Below are positions 51,788 through 62,429 of a DNA stretch of 64,000 nucleotides, in pieces. The stretch covers positions 24,893 through 88,892 of the forward strand of contig JAPPLD010000013.1 of NCBI GenBank assembly GCA_028819565.1, given 5' to 3'. Made by a program: the position numbers and the translations under genes. Positions within the stretch are counted from its first letter, which is position 1; each line of letters starts with the position of its first letter. This stretch comes from Gammaproteobacteria bacterium (GTDB lineage Bacteria; Pseudomonadota; Gammaproteobacteria; Poriferisulfidales; Poriferisulfidaceae). The notes beneath the pieces are model-generated. The model made no database searches. It worked only from the letters and a program-made list of their open reading frames with translations, and was not told the origin of the DNA.

Positions 51788-54061
51788 GTGAGCGGTGCAT
51801 TCAGCGACGAATTCGAACGCGCATTGTCGGAAATCTGGCAGCTCGCCCGAAACCGCGGGCACGGCTACGTGACCCTAGAGCATGTCGTCCTCGCTATTCT
51901 GAATGAACCGACCGCGCAGGGGCTCTTCCGTGAGCATGAAATCGCCCTGTCCGTCTTCCAAGACGAATTGCTCGAATTCATCGATCGCCACACGCCCCGG
52001 AACAACAACACCTCGCAGAAGGTTGAGGAGACACGTAGCGTCAGCCGGGTGCAGGCACGCGCCCAGATGATTTTCGAGGTTCCCACCGGCGTGCATGTGT
52101 TGGAGATGCTTTTTGAAGAGCCACAGTCGCACGCGGTGCAACTGCTTCGGAAACACGGGCTCGACCGCGATCAGGTCTCGCAATTCCGGGTCCGCATGGA
52201 TCGTGTTCGGTTCGGCGCACAGGATACGGAAAGCCGGAAGCCAGCCCGGCGCGGCAGCGACCCGATGGAGGTTTTGGCGCGCAACAAGCTTGCCATGGAA
52301 CATTGCGCAACCGACCTGAACGAGCGTGTACGGGAGGGAACGATTGACGCGCTTATCGGCAGACAGGATGAGATGAGCCAGATTATCCGCACCTTGGGGC
52401 GGAGGCGGAAAAATAACGTGGTGCTGGTTGGTGAGGCAGGGGTTGGCAAAACTGCGTTGGCCGAGGGGCTTGCTTGGCGGATCGCCCAAGGCGATGTCCC
52501 GAAGAGTTTGGCCTCGTCGACGGTGCTCTCCCTGAACGTGGGCAATCTCGTCGCCGGGACTAGGTTCCGTGGGGATTTCGAAGAACGCATGAAGAATTTC
52601 CTGAACAACCTGAAGAAACGCCCCGACACAATCCTGTTCATCGATGAGATCCACATGCTGGTCGGAGCGGGCTCGGCCTCCGGCATGGCAATGGATGCTG
52701 CCGACCAACTCAAACCCCTGCTGACGACAGAGGGGTTCCGCTGTATCGGGGCTACCACTCACCGCGAATTCCGGCAGATCTTCGAACAGGACTCTGCCTT
52801 GGCGCGCCGATTCCGCCGGATCGAGGTGCAGGAACCTTCTATCGCGGAAACCTACCAGATCCTCGAAGGCTTGAAGAAAAGCTACGAGGAACACCACCAG
52901 GTCACCTACAGCGAGGATGTCATCCGGGCGATTGTGGACTTGTCCGCCAAATACCTGCATGACCGGCAACTTCCGGACAAGGCCGTCGACCTGATGGACG
53001 AAACTGGATCCGGCTGCCGCCTGGAACTGGAGAACCCGGCACCCTATGCCATACACGTGCATGATGTCGAACGCACGGTCGCAACGATGGCGCGAATCCC
53101 GGAACGCAGCGTCAACACTTCTTCAGCAAAAGCGTTGTTGGACTTGGATAAAAAACTGAAGGCCCTGGTCTTCGGACAGGACGAGGCCATCGATCAGTTG
53201 GCTCAGGCAATTAAGATCTCGCGAGCCCGATTGAAACCGGAGCAACGCCCGATGGGCGCCTTTTTGTTCAGCGGCCCGACTGGGGTCGGCAAAACAGAAG
53301 TCTGCCGCCAAATGGCGGAAGTGATGGGCGTGGAGTTGCTGCGCTTCGACATGTCGGAGTACATGGAGCGCCAGTCAGTGGCACGCCTGATCGGGGCCCC
53401 GCCAGGCTATGTCGGCTACGACGAAGGGGGGCTGCTGACCGAGTCGGTCATGCGGCACCCGTATGCGGTGCTGTTGCTGGACGAGGTGGAGAAGGCTCAT
53501 CCGGACGTGATGAACGTGTTGCTGCAGGTCATGGACTACGGCAAGCTGACCGACAGCAATGGGCGGGCTGTGGATTTTCGGAACCTGCTGCTCATGATGA
53601 CCTGCAATGTCGGGGCAGGGCAGGCCAGTCGCGCCAGCATGGGCTTCACGCCGCAGGATCACGCCAGCGATATTCAACGTGAGATCGAACGGGTTTTCGC
53701 CCCCGAATTCCGGAATCGCCTGGATGCCACCGTCCAGTTTGCTCCGCTCGACGAGGAAAATATCCTGGCAGTGGTCGGCAAACTCCTGGGGGAACTCCAG
53801 GAATCCTTGCGCGAACAGAATATCTGGCTGAAAGCGGATCTCCGGGCTCGCCGCTGGCTTGCCCGCGAAGGATTCGATCCCGTGATGGGGGCCCGTTGCA
53901 TGCAGCGGGTCATACGGGATCAGATCCGGGTTCCGCTGGCAGATAAAATTCTGTGCGGAGCCCTAAACGAGGGAGGGACGGTTCGCCTGACAGCGAACAA
54001 GACAGGACTGCGGATGACTGTGGAACCGGCAGACGAAAGCTTGCCGGAAACTGTGCACTAG
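51788..54061 (+). CDS. clpA: ATP-dependent Clp protease ATP-binding subunit ClpA
   Basis: GEAGVGKTALAEGLAWRI and GPTGVGKTEVCRQMAE AAA+ modules; LLDEVEKAHPDVMNVLLQVMDYGKLTD; followed by infA; GTG start. Confidence 0.95.
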   Translation: MSGAFSDEFERALSEIWQLARNRGHGYVTLEHVVLAILNEPTAQGLFREHEIALSVFQDELLEFIDRHTPRNNNTSQKVEETRSVSRVQARAQMIFEVPTGVHVLEMLFEEPQSHAVQLLRKHGLDRDQVSQFRVRMDRVRFGAQDTESRKPARRGSDPMEVLARNKLAMEHCATDLNERVREGTIDALIGRQDEMSQIIRTLGRRRKNNVVLVGEAGVGKTALAEGLAWRIAQGDVPKSLASSTVLSLNVGNLVAGTRFRGDFEERMKNFLNNLKKRPDTILFIDEIHMLVGAGSASGMAMDAADQLKPLLTTEGFRCIGATTHREFRQIFEQDSALARRFRRIEVQEPSIAETYQILEGLKKSYEEHHQVTYSEDVIRAIVDLSAKYLHDRQLPDKAVDLMDETGSGCRLELENPAPYAIHVHDVERTVATMARIPERSVNTSSAKALLDLDKKLKALVFGQDEAIDQLAQAIKISRARLKPEQRPMGAFLFSGPTGVGKTEVCRQMAEVMGVELLRFDMSEYMERQSVARLIGAPPGYVGYDEGGLLTESVMRHPYAVLLLDEVEKAHPDVMNVLLQVMDYGKLTDSNGRAVDFRNLLLMMTCNVGAGQASRASMGFTPQDHASDIQREIERVFAPEFRNRLDATVQFAPLDEENILAVVGKLLGELQESLREQNIWLKADLRARRWLAREGFDPVMGARCMQRVIRDQIRVPLADKILCGALNEGGTVRLTANKTGLRMTVEPADESLPETVH

Positions 54062-54068
54062 CCGATAT

Positions 54069-54287
54069 TCATCGAGTGCGGTAAACGATGCGGCCTTTGC
54101 TGAGATCGTACGGGGTCAGTGCGACGGTGACCTTGTCGCCGGTCAGGATCCGGATGTAATGTTTTCGCATCCGACCGGAAATGTGGGCCGTGACCACATG
54201 CCCATTCGTCAATTCAACCCGGAACATAGTGTTGGGCAGGGTCTCGATGACGACCCCCTCCATCTCGATATGTTCTTCCTTTGGCAT
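54069..54287 (-). CDS. infA: Translation initiation factor IF-1
   Basis: [70 protein letters not shown]. Confidence 0.98.
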   Translation of the reverse strand: MPKEEHIEMEGVVIETLPNTMFRVELTNGHVVTAHISGRMRKHYIRILTGDKVTVALTPYDLSKGRIVYRTR

Positions 54288-54361
54288 GCTTTGTCACTGG
54301 ATTGTGGCCGGCTCATTATCAGTCATGTCGTATCGAAGTACAAGTTAGGAGAAAGCACGCC

Positions 54362-55306
54362 ATGACGTTTGCCTGCGTATTCCCAGGGCAGGGCGCTCAG
54401 AAGGTTGGAATGATGGCCAGCCTTGCCGAGACCCACCCCGAAATCGAAGAAACCTTTGCGGAAGCCTCCGAGGCACTGGATGAGGATTTATGGGAACTCG
54501 TCAGCGAAGGATCAGCTGAACAACTGAACCAGACCCGAAATTCCCAGCCGGTATTGCTGGCCGCGGAAATTTCAATCTGGAGAGTGTGGCAGAAGCATGG
54601 GGGCCCGTTGCCCGCTTATCTCGCAGGGCATAGCTTCGGGGAATACTCGGCCCTGGTCGCGGCCGGGGCACTAGAGTTCTCCAGTGCGGCACCGCTGGTA
54701 CGTCTCCGGGGTGATTTGATGCAGCAGGCGGTGGAGACAGGGGTCGGCAGCATGGCCGCAGTGCTTGGACTTGAGGATGCCGAGGTGCGCAACGTTTGCG
54801 CACAGATATCGTCACCAGACGCAGTCGTCGAGACCGCGAACTTCAACGCACCCGGACAGGTGGTGCTGTCCGGGCATCGCTCGGCCGTGGAGAAGGCAAC
54901 AGAGGCTTGTCGGGAGGCCGGCGCACGCCGCGCCATGTTATTGGATGTCAGTGTGCCTGCCCACTCCAGTCTGATGCACCCGGCAGTCGACCGCTACGCG
55001 GAAGCCCTTGAAGCAGTAGAATTCACGCATCCGGAAGTTCCAGTCGTCAACAATGTCGATGTCAGTATGGAGACTGCCCCGGCACGGATCCGAGACGCAT
55101 TGAAGCGCCAACTTTACTCGCCAGTGCGCTGGACGGAAAGTATACTGTGGATGGCGGAGCACGGCGTGGACGTACAGATCGAAATGGGACCGGGAAAAAT
55201 TCTGACAGGGCTGAGCAGACGCATCAGCAAATCGGTGCGCGGCTTGTGTTTGGAATCTCCGGACAGCTTGGAGCAAGCGCTCGAGGAGATTGGGAATGCA
55301 GGGTGA
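54362..55306 (+). CDS. fabD: Malonyl-CoA-acyl carrier protein transacylase
   Basis: CVFPGQGAQKVGMM; AGHSFGEYSALVAAG; fab cluster. Confidence 0.95.
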   Translation: MTFACVFPGQGAQKVGMMASLAETHPEIEETFAEASEALDEDLWELVSEGSAEQLNQTRNSQPVLLAAEISIWRVWQKHGGPLPAYLAGHSFGEYSALVAAGALEFSSAAPLVRLRGDLMQQAVETGVGSMAAVLGLEDAEVRNVCAQISSPDAVVETANFNAPGQVVLSGHRSAVEKATEACREAGARRAMLLDVSVPAHSSLMHPAVDRYAEALEAVEFTHPEVPVVNNVDVSMETAPARIRDALKRQLYSPVRWTESILWMAEHGVDVQIEMGPGKILTGLSRRISKSVRGLCLESPDSLEQALEEIGNAG

Positions 55307-56033
55307 AAATGCTTTGGTCACCGGTGCCAGCCGGGGAATCGGTCGGGCCGTTGCTTTGGCGCTAGCGGAAAACGGCGCCTACGTCACCGGCACCGCCACG
55401 ACGCAAGAGGGAGCGCAGCAAGTCGGCACTCTTTTGAGCGAGTCCGGATCGGAGGGATCCGGCGAAATTCTCCAACTGCAGGATCCGGCTTCAATCGATG
55501 CGCTGCTCACGCGGTTGGGGGAACAGGACCGCATGCCGACCATCCTGGTCAACAACGCCGGCATTACCCGGGACAATCTCCTCCTCCGTATGAAGGACGA
55601 GGAGTGGGATGATGTACTGGCAACCAATCTCCGGGGAGTGTTTCAACTAACCCGTGGCTGCCTGCGCAGCATGCTCAAGGCCCGGCACGGGCGCATCATC
55701 AACCTGTCCTCCGTGGTCGCCTTCACCGGCAACCCGGGGCAAGCCAACTATGCGTCCACCAAGGCCGGGCTGGTCGGATTCACCCGGGCGCTGGCCCAGG
55801 AAGTCGGCGCGCGCGGCATCACGGTCAACTGCATTGCGCCCGGATTTATCGAGACGGACATGACCCGGGAACTTTCGGACGAACAGCAGGACGGGCTGCG
55901 ACAGCGGATTCCGCTGCAGCGCTTGGGAACGGCTGATGACATTGCGGCAGCGGCGCTCTATCTGGCTGGAGATGGGGGAGGATATATCACGGGAGAAACC
56001 CTCCATATCAACGGGGGCATGTTCATGGGCTGA
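55296..56033 (+). CDS. fabG: 3-oxoacyl-ACP reductase
   Basis: ALVTGASRGIGRAVALALA; NNAGITRDNLLLRMKDEEW; YASTKAGLVGFTRALAQE. Confidence 0.95.
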   Translation: MQGENALVTGASRGIGRAVALALAENGAYVTGTATTQEGAQQVGTLLSESGSEGSGEILQLQDPASIDALLTRLGEQDRMPTILVNNAGITRDNLLLRMKDEEWDDVLATNLRGVFQLTRGCLRSMLKARHGRIINLSSVVAFTGNPGQANYASTKAGLVGFTRALAQEVGARGITVNCIAPGFIETDMTRELSDEQQDGLRQRIPLQRLGTADDIAAAALYLAGDGGGYITGETLHINGGMFMG

Positions 56034-56186
56034 CCGTGGGAAACCACCATCTGCCGACCTGCCGCCCCGGAATCCACGTTGCTGGTCTTGCTATAATTGA
56101 TGCAGAATGTGGAATGAAAGCGTCATTGCTGCATCACCGCTTTCAATCTTCCGCAATTCACTTATCAACTTGAGGAAATAATCATA

Positions 56187-56429
56187 ATGAGCGACAACAT
56201 CGAAGAACGTGTCATGAAAGTCGTTTCGGAGCAACTGGGCGTAGACCCGGGCGAAGTCTCACTATCCTCGGCGTTTGTTGCTGATCTGGACGCCGACTCT
56301 TTGGACACGGTGGAGTTGGTCATGGCCTTGGAAGAGGAATTCGACTTAACGATCCCGGACGAGATGGCCGAGAAGATCACAACCGTCCAACAGGCGGTGG
56401 ATTTCATCAAGGACGGTTCCAGCGAATAA
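56187..56429 (+). CDS. acpP: Acyl carrier protein
   Basis: [59 protein letters not shown]. Confidence 0.98.
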   Translation: MSDNIEERVMKVVSEQLGVDPGEVSLSSAFVADLDADSLDTVELVMALEEEFDLTIPDEMAEKITTVQQAVDFIKDGSSE

Positions 56430-56546
56430 GCCATCTCCCTCTAGATACCAATTAGCCTAAATTGCCCGAACAAAGAATTTCTGGTGGATCCTACGGTCAT
56501 CAGTGCTCGGCAATCCCGTTTCCCATGACCCGATCCGGACCCCAAC

Positions 56547-57788
56547 ATGTCTCGGCGTAGAGTCGTAGTCACCGGCCTTGGAGTGGTTTCGCCGATTGGC
56601 TCGACAGTCTCAAAAGCCTGGGAGAACCTGACGGCCGGACGTAGCGGAATCCGCCCCATCACGCGTTTCGATTCAACCGATTTCTCCGTACGCATCTGCG
56701 GTTCGGTCGTCGACTTCAATGCCGACGACTACATCTCTCCCAAGGAGCAGAGGAAAATGGATGTCTTCATCCATTACGGCATCGCGGCCGCGGCCGATGC
56801 GATTCGGGATTCGGGATTGGACGTAACCGACGAGAACGCGTCGGATATCGGGGTCGCTATCGGCTCCGGGATCGGAGGCTTGCCGTGCATCGAAAACAAT
56901 CACGGCTTCTACGAGGCTTCCGGACCACGCAAAATTTCTCCGTTCTTCGTGCCTAGCAGCATCATTAACATGGTTTCAGGCGACCTGTCTGTCATGTTCA
57001 ACCTCAAAGGCCCCAACATCGCGGTTGTCTCCGCCTGTGCCACAGGCACGCATAACATCGGGCTGGCAGCGCGGTCGATCGCTCACGGTGATGCCGAGGT
57101 GATGGTGGCAGGGGGAGCCGAGATGGCAACCAGCCCGCTTGGAGTCGGCGGTTTCGCCTCGGCCCGGGCCTTGTGCTCCTCGCATAACGACGATCCGGAA
57201 ACTGCCTCACGTCCCTGGGACGCCGATCGCGACGGGTTTGTCCTGGGAGAAGGGGCCGGCGTGGTGGTGCTTGAAGAATACGAATCTGCGAAAGCTCGAG
57301 GAGCTCGGATTTATGGCGAGGTTATAGGATTTGGAATGAATGGGGACGCCCACCACATGACCCAGCCAAGCCCAGGTGGAGAAGGAGCGGCTCGCTGCAT
57401 GCGCCAAACGCTGAAGGATGCCCAGATCGCCCCGGAGGCAGTGGATTACATTAATGCGCACGGCACTTCGACGCCAGCCGGCGACAAAGCGGAAACCGAT
57501 GCCATCAAGACGGTATTCCAGGATCATGCTAGAAAAGTCGCAATCAGTTCCAACAAATCCATGATCGGGCACCTGCTCGGTGCCGCCGGAGGCGTGGAAG
57601 CCGTATTCAGTGTATTGACCCTATACCATCAAGTCATTCCTCCGACCATCAACTATCAGACCCCGGATCCCGATTGCGATCTCGACTATGTTCCCAATAC
57701 GGCTCGCGAAGCGCCGGTGGAAGTGGTTCTCTCCAACTCATTCGGCTTCGGCGGGACCAATGGCAGTTTGGTCTTCAAGCGTGTTTGA
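56547..57788 (+). CDS. fabF: 3-oxoacyl-ACP synthase II
   Basis: [70 protein letters not shown]. Confidence 0.96.
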   Translation: MSRRRVVVTGLGVVSPIGSTVSKAWENLTAGRSGIRPITRFDSTDFSVRICGSVVDFNADDYISPKEQRKMDVFIHYGIAAAADAIRDSGLDVTDENASDIGVAIGSGIGGLPCIENNHGFYEASGPRKISPFFVPSSIINMVSGDLSVMFNLKGPNIAVVSACATGTHNIGLAARSIAHGDAEVMVAGGAEMATSPLGVGGFASARALCSSHNDDPETASRPWDADRDGFVLGEGAGVVVLEEYESAKARGARIYGEVIGFGMNGDAHHMTQPSPGGEGAARCMRQTLKDAQIAPEAVDYINAHGTSTPAGDKAETDAIKTVFQDHARKVAISSNKSMIGHLLGAAGGVEAVFSVLTLYHQVIPPTINYQTPDPDCDLDYVPNTAREAPVEVVLSNSFGFGGTNGSLVFKRV

Positions 57789-57819
57789 GCGGGGCAAGGC
57801 TCCGAGTTAAATCTCCCTC

Positions 57820-58629
57820 ATGATTCTGGTCGACGGCGTCGCACAATCTCAGGTCGACGCAACGGACCGGGGCCTGCATTACGGGGACGGACTATTTGAA
57901 ACCCTAGCAGTTTTCGAAGGCAAGATTCGTTGCTGGGAAGACCATTGGAAGCGACTCAGCGAGGGGTGTCAACAGCTGGGTCTACATTGTCCGGAACAAG
58001 CCTTGCTCGAGCGCGAGGTTTCCGAACTGAGCGAAGGCGCTCCCCGAAAAGTCGTCAAAATCCTGTTGACCCGTGGTTCCGGGCCGCGCGGGTACCGAAT
58101 TCCAGAAGAGGGCACCACCCGCAGGATTCTCACTGCAAACGACTGGCCGGACTATCCCCCGCAACACGCGCGAGAAGGTGTCCGCGTCTGGTTGTGTCAA
58201 ACCCGACTGGGGCATAATCCCGCGCTGGCGGGTCTCAAGCATTGCAATCGACTGGAGCAAGTACTGGCTCGGCAGGAGTGGCAGGATGAGGCGGAAGAAG
58301 GCCTAATGCTGGATATGGACGGGAATGTCATCGAGGGAACCATGAGCAATGTGTTCCTAGTCTTCAATGATACGCTGGTGACCCCCGACGTGAGTCGCTG
58401 CGGTGTAGCCGGCGTCACTCGGCAGCGGATCATCGACCGTTCCCCCGAACTGGGCATCCCGGTGGAAATAACCGAGATTACGCTGAAGCAACTGCACGAC
58501 GCGCAGGCCTTGTTCTTGTGCAATACGCTGATCGGCCTATGGCCGGTTCGCTTCTTTGACGGCCGCAACTACCCGCTCTCGGATCTGCTCCCAACTTTAC
58601 GCACAATCGACGGACTGGAACTCTCATGA
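57820..58629 (+). CDS. pabC: Aminodeoxychorismate lyase
   Basis: Fold-type IV PLP enzyme; DRGLHYGDGLFETLAV; LKHCNRLEQVLARQEW; fabF-pabC-mltG context. Confidence 0.93.
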   Translation: MILVDGVAQSQVDATDRGLHYGDGLFETLAVFEGKIRCWEDHWKRLSEGCQQLGLHCPEQALLEREVSELSEGAPRKVVKILLTRGSGPRGYRIPEEGTTRRILTANDWPDYPPQHAREGVRVWLCQTRLGHNPALAGLKHCNRLEQVLARQEWQDEAEEGLMLDMDGNVIEGTMSNVFLVFNDTLVTPDVSRCGVAGVTRQRIIDRSPELGIPVEITEITLKQLHDAQALFLCNTLIGLWPVRFFDGRNYPLSDLLPTLRTIDGLELS

Positions 58630-59624
58630 AACCTCGATACCTGCGCCTCGCTGCCATGCTGGTGTTTGTTTCCGTCATGGCATTGGGCGTACATGTTTGG
58701 AGTGTCTTGAGCCAAAACACCATTCCTGCAGACCATGTCGTGGCCATCACGATTGAAAAAGGTGATAGCTTCAAACAGATCACCGACAAGTTGCTCGAAC
58801 ACGATGCCGTAGCTGGACATCTGTACGCTTGGATTGCAGCAAAATATTTGGCAGCCGAAACACGGATTAAGGCCGGGGAATATGTCCTGGTCGGCCCAAT
58901 GGCGACATTGAGAGTTTTCAAGGAATTGATTGACGGTGGCGGTGTCCTGCATCGACAAACTTTTTTCGAAGGCTGGACGATGCGCGAGATACTGGAAGCA
59001 TTGAAAAAGAATCCTACGGTGAAAAAGACGACAAATCCCTTGTTGAGATTCGGGTATTCCACAGCAGACGAGGCGGAAGGGGCGTGTCTTCCGGACACTT
59101 ACAAGCATTATCGGGGTGATCCGGATTACAAGATCCTAGGACTGTGCATCATGGCTATGCGCGAAGCATTGGAAGAACTCTGGGCCACGCGTGCCTCGGG
59201 GCTGCCGTATGACGAACCGAGGGACGCCCTGATTCTGGCATCCATTGTCGAGGCAGAAACCACTCTGGATGAGGAACGCCCTGAAGTCGCCGGCGTCATG
59301 ATCTCTCGCCTTCGCAAGAATATGCGCCTCCAGGCAGACCCGACGGTCATCTATGGCCTAGGGGCAGATTTCGACAACAACCTGACTCGGAAGCACCTGC
59401 GGGCGGACCCCGAAATCAATCCATACAATACCTACCGAATCCATGGACTCCCTCCCGGACCCATCTGCAATCCGGGCAGGCGATCCCTGGAGGCTGCGCT
59501 CCAACCGGACCTGGAAACCGAAAACCTGTACTATGTTGCGGTCGGAGATGGAAGCCATTATTTCTCGGAAACCTACGAGGAGCACATGGAAGCCGTTCGA
59601 AAATATCAACTGGGCGGGAAGTGA
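58626..59624 (+). CDS. mltG: Endolytic transglycosylase MltG
   Basis: LASIVEAETTLDEERPEVAGVMISRLRKNMRLQADPTVIYGLG; YNTYRIHGLPPGPICNPGRRSLEAAL. Confidence 0.95.
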   Translation: MKPRYLRLAAMLVFVSVMALGVHVWSVLSQNTIPADHVVAITIEKGDSFKQITDKLLEHDAVAGHLYAWIAAKYLAAETRIKAGEYVLVGPMATLRVFKELIDGGGVLHRQTFFEGWTMREILEALKKNPTVKKTTNPLLRFGYSTADEAEGACLPDTYKHYRGDPDYKILGLCIMAMREALEELWATRASGLPYDEPRDALILASIVEAETTLDEERPEVAGVMISRLRKNMRLQADPTVIYGLGADFDNNLTRKHLRADPEINPYNTYRIHGLPPGPICNPGRRSLEAALQPDLETENLYYVAVGDGSHYFSETYEEHMEAVRKYQLGGK

Positions 59625-60250
59625 TGCCACGGAAGGGTATGTTTATCAGTCTTGAAGGCATCGAAGGAGCCGGGAAATCGACTCACATGCCAGCCCTCGT
59701 GGACCTGCTCGAGTCCCATAAGATCCCTTGCCTGGCGACGCGGGAGCCCGGAGGGACGGAACTTGGAGAGCGCGTGCGGGAAGTCTTGTTGTCTAAGACC
59801 CAGGCTCCTGCAAGCGTGGAAGCGGAACTACTTCTGATTTTCGCGGCACGGGCAGAACACGTCCATACTCGTATCAAACCGGCCTTGGAAGCTGGTTCAT
59901 GGGTGCTGACAGACCGCTTTCTCGATGCCAGTTTCGCCTACCAAGGGGCAGGGCAGGGACTTGGTGTCGATCGGGTTGAGCAGTTGGCGCAGTGGCTTCT
60001 CCCGGACCTGCGCCCAGATCTGGTTATTGTCTTGGACACGTCAGTAGAAACGGCATTGGAACGTGTCCAGAGACGTGGGCAGAAAAAAGATCGCTATGAA
60101 GAAAACGATTTGGAATTTTTCACTCGTGCGCGACAGTACTACCTGGACCAAGCGAACTCTCAACCTGACCGTTATCGGGTGGTCGACGCAGAGCGTCCGG
60201 TCGATGAAGTCCATACGGAACTTCTTGAAATCCTGCGTGGCCTGATCTGA
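59621..60250 (+). CDS. tmk: Thymidylate kinase
   Basis: FISLEGIEGAGKSTHMPAL; TREPGGTELGERVREVLL; DRFLDASFAYQGAGQGL. Confidence 0.96.
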   Translation: MMPRKGMFISLEGIEGAGKSTHMPALVDLLESHKIPCLATREPGGTELGERVREVLLSKTQAPASVEAELLLIFAARAEHVHTRIKPALEAGSWVLTDRFLDASFAYQGAGQGLGVDRVEQLAQWLLPDLRPDLVIVLDTSVETALERVQRRGQKKDRYEENDLEFFTRARQYYLDQANSQPDRYRVVDAERPVDEVHTELLEILRGLI

Positions 60251-61272
60251 TGCTTGAGAAACAGATACCAGCCTGGCTGGAACCGATCTGGAAACAGTGG
60301 AGGATAGCCTACCGGGAAGGCCGACTGCCACACGCGGTACTGGTTACTGGACCATCTGGGATCGGCAAGCGCTGGCTGGTTGAAATGTTTGTCCGCGGCA
60401 TTCAATGCCGTGCGCCAACCGAGCAGGGGTTACCTTGCGATCAGTGCCCCTCATGCAAGCAATACGTGTCCTACCACCACCTCGAAAGGAAATCCCATCC
60501 TGACATCGACTGGTTGACCATCGGACGCTACTCTATCGGAATCGGGGATATCCGAGATCAAATCATTCAAAGATTGACCCTGAAAGCCAACTACGGGCAC
60601 ATGAGGCTTTTGGTGATCGAGCCGGCCGAACGGATGACACGAGCGGCCTCAAATGCGCTGTTGAAGAGCCTTGAAGAGCCACCTCCCGACACGATGCTTT
60701 TTTTGATCAGTCATCAACCAGGGCGCCTGCTGGCAACGATCCGTAGCCGATGCCAGAGATATGCTTTGCCGGAACCGGATGCGGAACAGAGTCAGACGTG
60801 GCTATCCGAATTTATGCCTTCCGAGCAAGCCAAAAGTGCTCTACAAGCCGGGGGCGGGATGCCGATGCGAGCCCTGCAAATGCAACAGGACGACCAAGTA
60901 GATTTCCGAAACGAATTCGAACAGGGCTTGACCGATGTTTTGGAAGGCAGACAATCAGAGACGGCCTTTGCCAGTGCATGGAATGTGACCCCCGCTCGGG
61001 GGAGGGCGCGCGGAAAGAAAACAGACAGTGAAGAAGTTCAAGAGGATATTTCCATGGATTTGCGCCTGGTCTGGATGATGGATCGGGTCGTGGAAGACAT
61101 TCGAAGCAAGGTGGCCGGGAAAGATTCTGTTTTGAGTATTCGAGCGACTCTCCAAGCCTATCGGGAATTGCTGGACATCCGGGCGCGAGAAGCGATTATT
61201 CCGGCGCCCCAGTTAAACCTGGAGGCGGCCTGTCTAGCTCTAACGGGCGCCGCCCAGCCCCCGGCAGACTAG
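60250..61272 (+). CDS. holB: DNA polymerase III subunit delta'
   Basis: LPHAVLVTGPSGIGKRWLVEMF; CDQCPSCKQ zinc module; NALLKSLEEPPPDTMLFLISHQPGRLLATIRSRCQ. Confidence 0.93.
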   Translation: MLEKQIPAWLEPIWKQWRIAYREGRLPHAVLVTGPSGIGKRWLVEMFVRGIQCRAPTEQGLPCDQCPSCKQYVSYHHLERKSHPDIDWLTIGRYSIGIGDIRDQIIQRLTLKANYGHMRLLVIEPAERMTRAASNALLKSLEEPPPDTMLFLISHQPGRLLATIRSRCQRYALPEPDAEQSQTWLSEFMPSEQAKSALQAGGGMPMRALQMQQDDQVDFRNEFEQGLTDVLEGRQSETAFASAWNVTPARGRARGKKTDSEEVQEDISMDLRLVWMMDRVVEDIRSKVAGKDSVLSIRATLQAYRELLDIRAREAIIPAPQLNLEAACLALTGAAQPPAD

Positions 61273-62408
61273 GAATCGCTGTCGAGAATTTCCTGCAGGG
61301 TTTCGAGCGCAAACTGCAAAGCGTTTGCCGGCGTATAAAAGTGAGGAGAGAAACGAATTCCACCTCCGCGTGCGGCACAGAGAATCCCACGTTTCAGTAA
61401 CCGCTTATACACTTCTTCGCTCTCTCGGCGAGGAGGCGAAAAAGTCAGTATCCCGGCTCGCCGATTCGGTTCCGAAGGTGTCAGTATTTGGCACTCCAAG
61501 GCGCGGAGGGATTGATCGAGTTGCTGGACTCGATCTGCGATACGCTCCTCAATCTCGATCATGCCGACTTCGTGCAGTAAGTTCAGGCTGGCACGCAGGG
61601 CATAGATACCAAGCGTGTTCAGACTCCCGCATTCAAACCGTCTGGCATCTGGAGCAACTTCCCAAGCAGTTTCCTCGTAATGACCAGCTCGAGCGACCAT
61701 ATGCCAGCCATACTGCGACAGACCGAGCTGCTCGTACAACTCGGGACGCGCCCAGAACAATGCGATACCTTCCGGCCCCAACATCCACTTGTGGGCATCG
61801 GCCGCCAAGAAGTCAATCTTGCTTTCGCGCACACTAAGGGAATGCGCGCCCAGGCTCTGGATCGCATCCACGCAAAACAGGGCAGGGGTGTCGTGCAAGG
61901 CATGCCCCAGCAGGGAAAGATCAATCTTGAGACCGGAAGCATAGTGCACTGAACTAGTCGTCAAGAGACGGGTACGAGAATCGACTTGCTCAAGGAGTGC
62001 CTGTTCGGGAGTGTCTGTGGCATTAACATCCACCCAGCGGATTTCAACCGAATGCTGTGTGGCCACGGCTTCCCAAGGAATCCGGTTTGATGGGAACTCT
62101 TCCCGTGCCAGCACGATGTTGTCGCCAGCCTTCCAGTCCAGCCCAAATGCCACGGCAGAAATCCCCTCGGAAGTGTTCTTCAAGAAGGCAATCTCGTCTT
62201 TCGATTCAGCATCCAAGAGCCAACGACCAAGTTCTCGCAGTTCCCATTCTTCCTGCAGCCACATCTCATAACGGCGGGAACTCCAGCTCGCATTTTCATA
62301 AGCGAACTGGGTTACAGCCTTGACAGTCGCTCTCGGCCAAGGTGAAATTCCCGCATGGTTCAGGTGAACCAGGCTTGGATTTAATTCAAATAATTCACTA
62401 TAAGACAT
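61269..62408 (-). CDS. Class V aminotransferase family protein
   Basis: HLNHAGISPWP; FLKNTSEGISAVAFGLDW; CVDAIQSLGAHSL; DFLAADAHKWMLGPEG. Confidence 0.87.
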   Translation of the reverse strand: MSYSELFELNPSLVHLNHAGISPWPRATVKAVTQFAYENASWSSRRYEMWLQEEWELRELGRWLLDAESKDEIAFLKNTSEGISAVAFGLDWKAGDNIVLAREEFPSNRIPWEAVATQHSVEIRWVDVNATDTPEQALLEQVDSRTRLLTTSSVHYASGLKIDLSLLGHALHDTPALFCVDAIQSLGAHSLSVRESKIDFLAADAHKWMLGPEGIALFWARPELYEQLGLSQYGWHMVARAGHYEETAWEVAPDARRFECGSLNTLGIYALRASLNLLHEVGMIEIEERIADRVQQLDQSLRALECQILTPSEPNRRAGILTFSPPRRESEEVYKRLLKRGILCAARGGGIRFSPHFYTPANALQFALETLQEILDSDS

Positions 62409-62429
62409 GGATAATTCTGTTATAATTCA

